Below, in pieces: positions 1 to 7,511 of a stretch of 64,000 bases of DNA. The notes beneath the pieces are model-generated. The model searched no databases, was not told where the DNA came from, and was given only the letters and a program-made list of their open reading frames with translations. Position numbers and translations under genes: made by a program. Source of the stretch: CAZMHL01 sp045605445 (GTDB lineage: Bacteria > Bacillota > Clostridia > RGIG6154); contig JAZUPZ010000032.1 in the NCBI GenBank assembly GCA_045605445.1, forward strand, positions 3,743 through 67,742, written 5' to 3'. Every line of letters begins with the position of its first letter. Within the stretch, counting starts at the first letter, position 1.

Positions 1-205
1 AAAGGGAACCGAGCCTGAGCGCTGCCAGTGGCAGATGAAGCGAAAACTAATTGGCACCGCGGTCGAAAAACTTAAGCGTTAGCGAAAAAAGTTTTTTGGG
101 TACCGCAAGGAGAAGCATGTTAATCATGATGTCACAGGTATCAGGTCAAGTATTAGGAGCAAAAAGAAGTGCTACATAAATGTGTACCATTTCTTTTTAT
201 TCCTC
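1..205 (+). ncRNA. Structured RNA (raiA-like or T-box-like), 5' end outside window
   Basis: There is no convincing gene here, but the stretch is much more GC-rich and structured than its surroundings. A small hairpin (CTGCC-agt-GGCAG, 22-34) sits inside an outer CGCT/AGCG pairing. An extended stem pairs CGGT..AAAAACTT (59-73) with AAGTTTTTT..ACCG (89-105). A terminator-like hairpin near 168-198 ends in a T run. The motif TTGGCACCGCGG (51-62) resembles the core of a T-box, and GGTACCGC recurs at 99-106. The overall look also recalls the abundant raiA RNA of Clostridia, but that naming is from memory. An alternative is a T-box leader whose downstream gene was lost. A 21-codon frame (117-182) with a GGAG site could be a mini-gene, but nothing supports its product. 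Confidence 0.45.
168..202 (+). terminator. Hairpin terminator of the leading RNA
   Basis: AAAGAAGTGCTACA pairs with TGTGTACCATTTCTTT across a short loop, with one G-T pair and one mismatch, followed by TTTTTATT. It closes the upstream RNA. It also overlaps the 3' end of the convergent DeoR-type gene. Confidence 0.55.
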
Positions 206-904
206 ATCTGACTCATTTATAATAACTGTTACATCATTAACGTGGCAGATATTATACATGTATTTTGTGTTCTTTTTACTGCTATCACACAAATAGAAAA
301 TTTTATCAGAATTTTTCATCATAGCTTTTTTTATTGCTGCTTCCTCAACAGATGAATCTGTGATGTATCCATCTTCCATATAGCCTCGGCTCGAAAAAAA
401 GAATATATCTGCGTTTATATTAGATATAAATTTTTCGGCTTCATTTCCAACATAGGCAATTGAATGTAGAAGAAGCAAACCACCTGTGCAATAGTTTTTT
501 ATGTTTTCTTCTCCAAGGCGTATTGATGTTTTTGGACTGTTTGTAATCACGATTATATCAGAATACTGCTTTAAAAACGGGATAATATGTGCAACAGTTG
601 AAGAAGCATCAAGAAAAATGACGTCACCATTATTTATATATTCGGCAGCTTTATTTGCAATAATTTTTTTTGAGAGATTATTCTGGTCTTCCCTTAGCAT
701 TAAAGGAATTTCACTTTCAGATGTTTGCCTTAGAATTACTCCACCGTGGGTGCGAAGAACAAGCCCCTGATTTTCAAGATGAGTTAAATCACGGCGGATG
801 GTGGGTGCACTTACATATAACAGTTCCGACAATTTCGAAACACTTATACTTTTGTATTTCTCTAAAGCATTTAATATTTCTGCATACCGTTCAAGATTGT
901 ACAT
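197..904 (-). CDS. DeoR-family transcriptional regulator
   Basis: This is a DNA-binding repressor of sugar-phosphate catabolism type. Residues 1-56 form the DeoR winged helix-turn-helix (APTIRRDL near 33-40, followed by the wing signature RTHGGV at 51-56). The rest matches the DeoR sugar-phosphate sensor domain, with the D-A-S-S-T and TNSP stretches typical of the family. I place the start at the ATG at 904 (235 residues), because the HTH begins there and a GTAGG site lies upstream. A longer reading to 994 adds an unusual N-terminus. It diverges from the dehydrogenase/epimerase pair at 1051-2724 and probably controls it, with a sugar phosphate as the likely inducer (inference). Confidence 0.85.
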   Translation of the reverse strand: MYNLERYAEILNALEKYKSISVSKLSELLYVSAPTIRRDLTHLENQGLVLRTHGGVILRQTSESEIPLMLREDQNNLSKKIIANKAAEYINNGDVIFLDASSTVAHIIPFLKQYSDIIVITNSPKTSIRLGEENIKNYCTGGLLLLHSIAYVGNEAEKFISNINADIFFFSSRGYMEDGYITDSSVEEAAIKKAMMKNSDKIFYLCDSSKKNTKYMYNICHVNDVTVIINESDEE

Positions 905-987
905 ATCATAACCTACTTTCGTTTTGTTTCTATTGGTTTCATAAATGCGCATAAGATGTGATTGATTATCAATTTTAACGCCATATA

Positions 988-1016
988 TTTTCAAATGTTT
1001 TCGTTTATATTATAAT
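988..1016 (+). promoter_or_regulatory. Putative promoter of the dehydrogenase/epimerase operon
   Basis: TTTTCA (988-993), a 17-bp spacer and a perfect TATAAT (1011-1016) lie upstream of the GTG start at 1051. The -35 is weak, which would fit a regulated promoter in the divergent region with the DeoR-type gene. Confidence 0.5.
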
Positions 1017-1050
1017 AACATAACAGATAATGAAAGTAAAGGTGAAAAAT

Positions 1051-2058
1051 GTGAGAAAAACGACAAAATCCGCAAATTTACACGCGATAAACGATTTGCG
1101 ATACGAGGATACATATATAGAGAAAATTGATGAAACACAGGTGCTTGTGAAAGTGAAAAGCTGCGGTATATGCGGAAGCGACATTGGGAGAGTATATACA
1201 AAGGGTACATACAAATTTCCAACAGTGATTGGGCATGAATTTTCTGGTGTGGTAGAATACGACCCTTTGGGAGAATTTACCGATAAAAAGGTTGTAGTTT
1301 TTCCGCTTTTACCTTGTTTTAAATGCGAAAGCTGTAAAGAGGGAAGCTATGCAACGTGTGAAAACTATGATTACTACGGCTCTCGCAGAAATGGCGGTAT
1401 GACAGAATATCTTGTTGTAAATAGATGGAATCTTCTTATTCTGCCCGATGCGTTGGAGTTTGATGAGGGTGCAATGTGCGAGCCTGTTTCGGTAGCACGC
1501 CATGCGATTTTAAAGCTCGACATTCAAAAAGGAGATAATATATTTATTTCAGGTGCGGGTCCTATCGGGATTGTTGCAGCACAGTGGGCAAAAATGTTTG
1601 GTGCAGAAAATGTTTATTTTTCTGACATAGATGAAAGAAAAATTGAATTTGCACAAATGCTTGGGTTTAAGAAATATGAAAAAGGCATATTGATAGATTG
1701 TGCATTAGAGGGAACAGGATACAGCGATGCGCTTTCTTTTTGTCTTGAATATGTTAAATCGCACGGAAAAGTTGTTTTTATGGGTAATCCTGCAGGAGAA
1801 ATGCGTTTGAGTCAGAATACATACTGGCACATTTTAAGGAAAGAATTAAAGATATCGGGAACATGGAATTCTTCGTATAATGATTTTGAAAACGACTGGA
1901 AGGAAAGCTTAAAAGCTATGGCAGAGAAAAAAATAAACGTTAAACCTCTTATTACCAAGAGATTTCCTCTTTCGCAGTGCAATGATGCTTTTGAAATGAT
2001 GAAGAATAAAACCGAATTCTATAACAAGGTTATTTTATATATGAATGAGGAGAAATAA
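1051..2058 (+). CDS. Zinc-dependent medium-chain dehydrogenase (polyol / galactitol-1-phosphate type)
   Basis: This is an NAD(P)-dependent alcohol dehydrogenase of the medium-chain family, expected to oxidise a polyol or polyol phosphate to a ketose (phosphate). Visible are the catalytic-zinc Cys in CGICGSD (Cys38), GHE (His62-Glu63), the four structural-zinc cysteines (89, 92, 95, 103) and a Rossmann GAGPIG near 163-168. Sequence style is closest to GatD-like galactitol-1-phosphate dehydrogenases, but substrate is not provable. GTG at 1051 is preferred over ATG at 1030: AAAGGTG sits at good distance, and the protein then begins just before the conserved N-terminal strand. The next gene follows after 3 bp, so the two are co-transcribed. 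Confidence 0.85.
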   Translation: MRKTTKSANLHAINDLRYEDTYIEKIDETQVLVKVKSCGICGSDIGRVYTKGTYKFPTVIGHEFSGVVEYDPLGEFTDKKVVVFPLLPCFKCESCKEGSYATCENYDYYGSRRNGGMTEYLVVNRWNLLILPDALEFDEGAMCEPVSVARHAILKLDIQKGDNIFISGAGPIGIVAAQWAKMFGAENVYFSDIDERKIEFAQMLGFKKYEKGILIDCALEGTGYSDALSFCLEYVKSHGKVVFMGNPAGEMRLSQNTYWHILRKELKISGTWNSSYNDFENDWKESLKAMAEKKINVKPLITKRFPLSQCNDAFEMMKNKTEFYNKVILYMNEEK

Positions 2059-2061
2059 ACA

Positions 2062-2724
2062 ATGAATAAAAAGATAGCGCCATCAATTATGTGTGTTGAT
2101 TTTTTAGAATTGCAAAAATACATAGATACTTTTGAAAAAAATGATATAGACCTGATGCATCTTGATATTATGGATGGTTGTTTTGTGTCGAATTACACGC
2201 TGGGTACAGATTTTGTAAAAGCAATAAAAAAGAATACCAAAATACCGCTTGACATTCATTTAATGATAGAAGAGCCTGAAAAAAAGCTTGACTGGTTTGA
2301 ATTCGGAGAGGGAGATTATATTTCCGTTCATTACGAGGCAACCAGGCATTTAAACAGGGCAATAACTGCAATTAAGGAGAGAGGGGCAAAAGTGATGGTT
2401 GCAATAAATCCCGCAACTCCGCTGTGCGTACTTGATGATGTACTTGATGATATAGATGCAGTTCTTGTAATGACGGTTAACCCTGGATTCGCAGGACAGA
2501 AATTAGTTCAGTCAACATTAAAGAAAATAAAAAAATTGCGTGAGAGCCTTGATGAAAAAGGATATACAAATATAGAAATTGAAGTTGACGGAAATGTGAA
2601 CTTTGAAAATGCTGAACTTATGAGTAAGGCAGGGGCTAATATTTTCGTTGCAGGATCATCAAGCGTTTTTATGAAAGGTTTTGAAATTGAGGAAAATATC
2701 AAAAGGTTGAGAAATGCAATTTGA
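2062..2724 (+). CDS. Ribulose-phosphate 3-epimerase family protein (RPE / allulose-6-phosphate epimerase type)
   Basis: This is a cytoplasmic TIM-barrel enzyme that inverts C3 of a ketose phosphate through a metal-bound enediolate. Family residues are present: Ser8, His33, Asp35 in the H-L-D-I-M-D-G block, His66 in DIHLMIEEP, the phosphate-loop start VNPGFAGQ (139-146) and Asp176 in EVDGN. Its 220 residues match the family. Placement directly behind a polyol-phosphate-type dehydrogenase suggests a dedicated catabolic epimerase (for example on tagatose-, fructose- or allulose-6-phosphate) rather than the housekeeping pentose-phosphate enzyme. The substrate is inference. Confidence 0.88.
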   Translation: MNKKIAPSIMCVDFLELQKYIDTFEKNDIDLMHLDIMDGCFVSNYTLGTDFVKAIKKNTKIPLDIHLMIEEPEKKLDWFEFGEGDYISVHYEATRHLNRAITAIKERGAKVMVAINPATPLCVLDDVLDDIDAVLVMTVNPGFAGQKLVQSTLKKIKKLRESLDEKGYTNIEIEVDGNVNFENAELMSKAGANIFVAGSSSVFMKGFEIEENIKRLRNAI

Positions 2725-2797
2725 ATATAATAAAAAATGAATATCTTGGAGGGCATTGAAAAACAATTGGCATCTAAACCGTTCGGCTCTTCCAAAT

Positions 2798-2850
2798 GAA
2801 CAGACACCTTATTTTGAACTATGAATGTTCGAATAAAGATGTCTGTTTTT
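2798..2850 (+). terminator. Long imperfect hairpin after the epimerase gene
   Basis: AACAGACACCTTATTTTGAAC pairs imperfectly with GTTCGAATAAAGATGTCTGTT around a 7-nt loop, followed by TTTTATTTTTGG. It is the likely terminator of the 1051-2724 operon. The preceding bases (2770-2787) resemble those at 3192-3209 beyond the transposase remnant. Confidence 0.55.
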
Positions 2851-2966
2851 ATTTTTGGCAGCAGAAATAAAGGCTTTGTCAGCATTTGAAAAGAAAAAAA
2901 CTAATGCTACACGAAAACCATTTTGTGTTATAAAATGATATTTTTTGTACAAATCCTTCTAATTGA

Positions 2967-3164
2967 CTACCCCTGTTCGATTAAACCGTCTTGTTTTTGA
3001 CTTAAATAGTGGTAATAATCGTCTTCTGCCTTATTAGGTGTACGATATCGTAAATATTTGTGAGGTCTTTTTTCGTTATAGGAAATTATATATTCACCTA
3101 AAGATCTTCGCAAATGTTTTTCAGATTTATAATTTGTTCTATACAATTCTTCTTGCTTATACAA
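2967..3164 (-). pseudogene. Remnant of an IS3-family transposase (OrfB C-terminus)
   Basis: The 65 residues match the end of an IS3/IS150-type integrase: EYIISYNEKRPH followed by Y-R-T-P, the usual 'YN..RPH..L.Y.TP' tail with the last part of the DDE domain. The catalytic D and E further upstream are absent, and sequence beyond 3164 does not continue the domain. This is therefore a 3' fragment of a dead insertion sequence. I see no clear terminal inverted repeats. Confidence 0.75.
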
Positions 3165-3190
3165 GCAATATATAATGGTAATTATTAAAC

Positions 3191-3247
3191 GCCATCTAAA
3201 CCATTCAGTCTTTCAGAATTAAAAAGTCATCGCAAGATGGCTTTTTT
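3191..3247 (+). terminator. GCCATCT/AGATGGC hairpin with T tail
   Basis: GCCATCT (3191-3197) pairs with AGATGGC (3235-3241), followed by TTTTTTG. The long 37-nt loop makes it atypical. The first part shares CATCTAAACC-TTC-G with the region at 2770-2787, so the transposase remnant is flanked by two related hairpins. Confidence 0.4.
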
Positions 3248-3302
3248 GTTTTGTCAAAGTATTTCGATATAATAAGAATACACACAATTTTGACAAAAAC
3301 TA

Positions 3303-3332
3303 TTGCACACATCTTGCTTTATGATATATAAT
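3303..3332 (+). promoter_or_regulatory. Promoter of the VanY-type carboxypeptidase gene
   Basis: TTGCAC (3303-3308), an 18-bp spacer and TATAAT (3327-3332). A start point near 3340 would exclude any upstream ATG and supports initiation at 3366. Confidence 0.6.
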
Positions 3333-3365
3333 TATCATAGACAAAAAATGACGGGAAGCGATTTT

Positions 3366-4562
3366 ATGAAAAAACGGTTGGCAATAATTTTAACGTGCAT
3401 TATACTTATTACATCTTTATGCGGAATAAGTGTATACGGTCAGGAAATCAACGCTCCCGGGTTTGCGATAGAGTTCAACGGAGAGGCAACAGACTGCACC
3501 TCTGTTATTTATAACGACACACATTACATTCCTCTGAGAGCTGTTTTTGAAAAAATGGGAGCATCGGTATTTTACCGAAGCCGTGACTGTCGTATTCTGG
3601 CTTTGTCGCGGGACGGGGATATGATATACCATAATGTGGGCTCCAATGAGGTTACAGTTAACGGTAAGCAAAAAAGCTTTGAAAATATATCTGTATGGAT
3701 AAACAATCAGGTGTATATCCCGATTGATATGTTGACTGCAGCCTTAAATCCCGATGGGATTTCCTGCGACAATCAGGAATTAAACATACAGAAATATCTT
3801 TTCAGCAACGCTTATCACAAGGTTATAAAAGATGTGATGGGGGTATCGGGAAGCAGTAATTTTTACCCCGAAAGATTCCAGAGATACATAAATTATCACG
3901 CTGAAAAGCCCTCTTACAGTATTCAGGACATTATTTTCAGAGTAAATCTCGGGCTTGATTATCCTTTTTATGAAAACACCACTACAATAGAAAACCCCTA
4001 TGAGCTTCTGGTTCTGGTTAACAAGTATAACATTCTGCCAAAAGATTTTACTCAGTACAACCTTGTTACTATGAAAAAAGAGCACACTAGTAATGACGGA
4101 AAACAGTATTTGCTTGCAGGCGTTGCCTATGAGAAGTATGTAGAAATGTGGGAGGCGGCAAAGAAGGAAGGACTTTCCATGAGGGTTGTTTCGGCATACA
4201 GAACAGAAGGGTTCCAGAGAAGCCTTTACAACAGCAGGGTAAGAACAACGGGAAAAGTTAATGCGGATAATTACACCGCAAGACCCGGCTCTTCTGAACA
4301 TCAGACGGGGTTGGCTGTTGACATAAGCTCTACAAAAGGTACTTTTCAGTATACTCCCGAGTTTAGGTGGCTTCAGCAGCATGCTCACGAATACGGATAT
4401 ATTTTAAGATACCCGAAAGGCAAGGAGTGGATTACCGGCTATTCCTACGAGCCGTGGCATTACCGTTATGTTGGCGTGGACGCAGCTAAGATAATATACG
4501 AAGAGGGAATAACCTTTGAAGAATATTATGCAAAATATATCTCGGTAAATGAATACAGATAG
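3366..4562 (+). CDS. Exported stalk-domain D-alanyl-D-alanine carboxypeptidase (VanY family)
   Basis: This is a secreted peptidoglycan-trimming enzyme that removes terminal D-Ala from stem peptides. A signal peptide (KK then a hydrophobic stretch, to about residue 25) is followed by a copper-amine-oxidase N-terminal 'stalk' domain (about 30-130, with the YIPLRAVFE..GA pattern). A C-terminal VanY zinc peptidase domain (about 235-385) follows. Zinc/catalytic residues are readable: the S-x-H-x-x-G-x-x-x-D block (His312, Asp319) and EPWH (His365). The ATG at 3366 has a GGAAG site and lies just after the promoter at 3303-3332. The stalk domain is shared with the proteins at 22266 and 23388. Confidence 0.88.
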   Translation: MKKRLAIILTCIILITSLCGISVYGQEINAPGFAIEFNGEATDCTSVIYNDTHYIPLRAVFEKMGASVFYRSRDCRILALSRDGDMIYHNVGSNEVTVNGKQKSFENISVWINNQVYIPIDMLTAALNPDGISCDNQELNIQKYLFSNAYHKVIKDVMGVSGSSNFYPERFQRYINYHAEKPSYSIQDIIFRVNLGLDYPFYENTTTIENPYELLVLVNKYNILPKDFTQYNLVTMKKEHTSNDGKQYLLAGVAYEKYVEMWEAAKKEGLSMRVVSAYRTEGFQRSLYNSRVRTTGKVNADNYTARPGSSEHQTGLAVDISSTKGTFQYTPEFRWLQQHAHEYGYILRYPKGKEWITGYSYEPWHYRYVGVDAAKIIYEEGITFEEYYAKYISVNEYR

Positions 4563-4571
4563 AATTAAAGA

Positions 4572-4612
4572 AGAAAATCCGTTACCCGGCAGAGGAACGG
4601 ATTTTCTGTTTT
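4572..4612 (+). terminator. Terminator after the carboxypeptidase gene
   Basis: AGAAAATCCGTT pairs perfectly with AACGGATTTTCT around a 12-nt loop, then GTTTTG. Confidence 0.75.
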
Positions 4613-4638
4613 GTCGCCGTAGCGTTATACAAAATCCC

Positions 4639-4666
4639 TTGACTTTTAACCTGCAAATGGTATAAT
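4639..4666 (+). promoter_or_regulatory. Promoter of the fucosidase gene
   Basis: TTGACT (4639-4644), 16-bp spacer, TATAAT (4661-4666). Confidence 0.7.
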
Positions 4667-4697
4667 TTAAGCATACAATTTGGGGGAGGTAAAAACT

Positions 4698-6020
4698 ATG
4701 ACAAAAAAACCTGATATTCAGTCATTTAAGGAATGTAAATTCGGATTATTCATTCATTATGGACTATACTCAATTCAGGGCGAAGGCGAATGGGCGATGT
4801 ATTTTACAAAAACCGGCTATGACGAATACAAAAAGCTTGCAGAGCAGCCGCTTGGTGAAAAATTCAATGCAGAGGAAATTATTAAGCTTGCAAAAAGCTT
4901 TGGCTGCAGATATGCGGTTTTAACATCACGTCATCACGACGGTTACTGCCTTTTTGACAGTAAACACAGCATTGATAATTTTACAAGCACAAAAACAGCG
5001 GCAAAGCGCGATTTCGTAAAAGAATATATGGATGCCTGCCACAAGGAAAATATGTTTGCGGGACTTTACTATTCGCCGCTTGATTTCAGAAATCCCGCTT
5101 CTTTTGTTCCGGGAATTTTCCAAAAGGAAGCAAAAGAAATGGTAGAACAGTGTCACAAGCAGGTTGAAGAGCTTATGACAAACTACGGAAAGGTAGACCT
5201 TTTGTGGTATGACGGCGGGGAAGATTACATACCGGGAATGAACGTTCCCGACCATAAGCATTCGGCAGAGGATATTTTAGAGTATAAAAAGAATCCGCCT
5301 TTTGCAGGCTTCTGGAATGCGGAAGAGCTTAACAACAAGGTAAGAGAATGGCAACCGGGAATCGTAATAAACAACCGTTTCGGCAACAAGCAGATTGGCG
5401 ATTATGTAACTCCCGAAAAGCAGATTGGCGAATATAATGTGGAAAAAGCCTGGGAAACCTGCGAATGTGTTGCAACCTCTTGGGGATGGGTAGCAAATGA
5501 CACAATGAAGACCTACAGAAAAATTCTCCAGACCCTTGTAATGGTAGTAACCGGCGGAGGAAACCTTCTTCTTAACGTTGCACCAAAAGCTGACGGCACC
5601 TTTGAACAGGAGCAGATTGAAAGAATGCAGAAGGTTGGCAGATGGCTTGAAAAATATGGAGAAAGTATTTACGGAACTCAGGGCGGACCGGTTGTAAACG
5701 GACCCTGGGGCGGTATGACCCATAAAGAAAATAACGCTTATATCCACGTAATTGAATGGGTTAAGGATAAATATACAATTCCCGTTCCCGAAGACAAGCT
5801 TACTAAAGTATCTGCTCTTAATGCAGAGATTAACTTTGAAATTAAAGACAACAAGCTTACCTTCTCCGTTTCCGAAGAGGATATGGAAAAGAGCAATGTT
5901 GTAATTAAGCTTGAATTTACTGAGGATGTTGAAAAGGCTTATGCACCTTTTTCTCAGGAAGAGCTTACGGTTAACCTTGGCTGTGATAATAATGACAAAG
6001 CAATAAATTTAGGACAATAA
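4698..6020 (+). CDS. Alpha-L-fucosidase, glycoside hydrolase family 29
   Basis: This retaining exo-enzyme releases terminal L-fucose from glycans. Family signatures run from the N-terminus: FGLFIHYGLYS, the RHHDGY.LFDS block, and VDLLWYDGG, whose Asp172 is the expected nucleophile. There is no signal peptide, so it acts in the cytoplasm on imported oligosaccharides. The ATG at 4698 has a GGGGGAGG site 7 bp upstream; an in-frame TTG at 4680 is not needed. Its 440 residues are near the usual size, with a C-terminal beta domain. It stands alone between promoter and terminator, with no transporter beside it. Mucin or plant glycans are possible sources (inference). Confidence 0.9.
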   Translation: MTKKPDIQSFKECKFGLFIHYGLYSIQGEGEWAMYFTKTGYDEYKKLAEQPLGEKFNAEEIIKLAKSFGCRYAVLTSRHHDGYCLFDSKHSIDNFTSTKTAAKRDFVKEYMDACHKENMFAGLYYSPLDFRNPASFVPGIFQKEAKEMVEQCHKQVEELMTNYGKVDLLWYDGGEDYIPGMNVPDHKHSAEDILEYKKNPPFAGFWNAEELNNKVREWQPGIVINNRFGNKQIGDYVTPEKQIGEYNVEKAWETCECVATSWGWVANDTMKTYRKILQTLVMVVTGGGNLLLNVAPKADGTFEQEQIERMQKVGRWLEKYGESIYGTQGGPVVNGPWGGMTHKENNAYIHVIEWVKDKYTIPVPEDKLTKVSALNAEINFEIKDNKLTFSVSEEDMEKSNVVIKLEFTEDVEKAYAPFSQEELTVNLGCDNNDKAINLGQ

Positions 6021-6021
6021 G

Positions 6022-6118
6022 AGAATGTGAAAAAAGTCTTAGTCGCAAAAAGGCAGAATATAACCAAATGCAGAAAAATCTCAATTTTGAGATTTTTCTT
6101 TTTTTATACACCTTTTTT
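6022..6118 (+). repeat. Dispersed hairpin element, copy 1 (also acts as terminator)
   Basis: The block ATGTGAAAAAAGTC..AAAAAGGC, followed by AACCAAATGCAGAAAAA and a hairpin (AAAAATCTCAA/TTGAGATTTTT, 6074-6097), recurs at 63870-64000 with small changes. The hairpin position that is T-A here is C-G there. It lies directly behind the fucosidase stop codon and would end its transcript. Confidence 0.6.
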
Positions 6119-6180
6119 CTATCCGCTAAAAAATGTATTCATCTCTTAAAAGCAAGACATAATAATAAAGAGGTGAGCAT

Positions 6181-7479
6181 ATGAAATCTTTATGGAATGA
6201 TGATATTAAAACAAGCAGCTTTGAAGCGCTGAAGGGTGATATTAAAACCGATGTGCTGATTATCGGCGGAGGTATGTGCGGAATTTTGTGTGCCCATATG
6301 CTTAAGGAGGCAGGGGCAGACTGCGTGTTGGTTGAGGCAGACAGAATATGCAGGGGCATAACAAATGGAACAACAGCAAAAATAACACTTCAGCACGGGC
6401 TTATATACAGTAAAATAACAGAAAAATACGGCTTCGAAAAGGCACAAAAATATTATATAAGTCAGAAAAAGGCATTTGAAAAGCTTACGGAGCTTGCCTC
6501 TGAGCTTGATGATGATTTTGAAGTCTGCAATTCTTTTGTTTATTCAATGAAGGACAGAGGTATAATTGAAAAAGAGGTTGCAACGTTAAACAAAATTGGC
6601 TGTGATGCGAAGTTCTGTACAGATATTTCCCTGCCCTTTAAGGTTGCAGGAGCGGTAAAAACAGAAAATCAGGCGAAATTCCATCCGCTGAAATTCGCCC
6701 ATAATATAGCAAAAAATCTGAAAATATACGAAAATACCAAGGTGGTTGAGTTAATGCCCCATAAAGCAATCACCAATCAGGGGGAAATTACGGCAAAGAA
6801 AATTATTGTTGCAACGCATTTTCCTTTTATAAATAAGCACGGAGGATTTTTCCTTAAAATGTATCAGCACAGGTCATATGTGCTTGAGCTTTTGAACGCG
6901 CCTTATCTTAAAGATATGTATGTTGATGAGTCGGAAACGGGAATGTCCTTCAGAAGCTGCGGAAAAAGTCTGCTTCTGGGCGGAGGGGGTCACCGTACAG
7001 GGCAAAAAGGCGGAAATTGGCAGGAACTTGAAGATTTTGCACGGAAATATTGGCCCGAAGCAAAACAGGGAACAAAATGGGCAACCCAGGACTGCATTAC
7101 TCTTGATTCTGTGCCCTATATAGGGCAATGTTCAAAATCAACTCCTTATTTTTACGTTGCAACCGGCTTTAACAAATGGGGGATGACCTCTTCAATGGTT
7201 TCGGCGATGATACTTACCGACCTTGTTTGCGGAAGAAAAAACGAATATGCTGATGTTTATTCGCCTTCAAGAAGCTTTCTTCATCCTCAGCTTGCCGCAA
7301 ACGTTTTTGAAGCCTTTAAATCGGTTATCACACCAACAACACCCAGATGCCCTCATATGGGCTGTGCATTGAAATATAACAGGCAGGAGCATTCCTGGGA
7401 CTGCCCCTGCCACGGGTCAAGATTCGAGGAAAACGGCAAATTGATAAATAATCCCGCCACAGACGATATGAAAAAATAA
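6181..7479 (+). CDS. FAD-dependent oxidoreductase with C-terminal Rieske [2Fe-2S] domain
   Basis: This is a flavin enzyme of the DAO/glycine-oxidase fold joined to a Rieske cluster. A dinucleotide-binding GGGMCGILCA (about 29-38) follows the first strand. The C-terminus holds the Rieske ligands C390-x-H392 and C408-x-x-H411, with the extra cysteines 395 and 410 that usually form a disulfide. Such fusions are known in Firmicutes and Bacteroidetes; their substrate is generally unknown. It has 432 residues, so the Rieske domain is cut short soon after the second motif compared with longer relatives. The start at 6181 follows an AGAGGTG site. It forms a single-gene unit ended by the 7477 hairpin. 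Confidence 0.85.
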   Translation: MKSLWNDDIKTSSFEALKGDIKTDVLIIGGGMCGILCAHMLKEAGADCVLVEADRICRGITNGTTAKITLQHGLIYSKITEKYGFEKAQKYYISQKKAFEKLTELASELDDDFEVCNSFVYSMKDRGIIEKEVATLNKIGCDAKFCTDISLPFKVAGAVKTENQAKFHPLKFAHNIAKNLKIYENTKVVELMPHKAITNQGEITAKKIIVATHFPFINKHGGFFLKMYQHRSYVLELLNAPYLKDMYVDESETGMSFRSCGKSLLLGGGGHRTGQKGGNWQELEDFARKYWPEAKQGTKWATQDCITLDSVPYIGQCSKSTPYFYVATGFNKWGMTSSMVSAMILTDLVCGRKNEYADVYSPSRSFLHPQLAANVFEAFKSVITPTTPRCPHMGCALKYNRQEHSWDCPCHGSRFEENGKLINNPATDDMKK

Positions 7480-7511
7480 AGGGACTGTATTTTTTTTACA
7501 GTCCCTTTATT
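7477..7511. terminator. Bidirectional terminator between convergent genes
   Basis: TAAAGGGACTGTA pairs perfectly with TACAGTCCCTTTA across a T-rich loop. It overlaps the stop codon of the FAD/Rieske gene and serves the convergent LysR gene as well. Confidence 0.8.

Noticed and set aside
117..182. 21-codon frame with a GGAG ribosome site inside the leading RNA
   Set aside because: It overlaps the structured RNA and terminator and resembles no known protein; the purine run can be part of the RNA fold.
3780..4388. 202-codon minus-strand frame opposite the VanY-type gene
   Set aside because: It mirrors a strongly supported coding frame and shows no ribosome site or recognisable domain.
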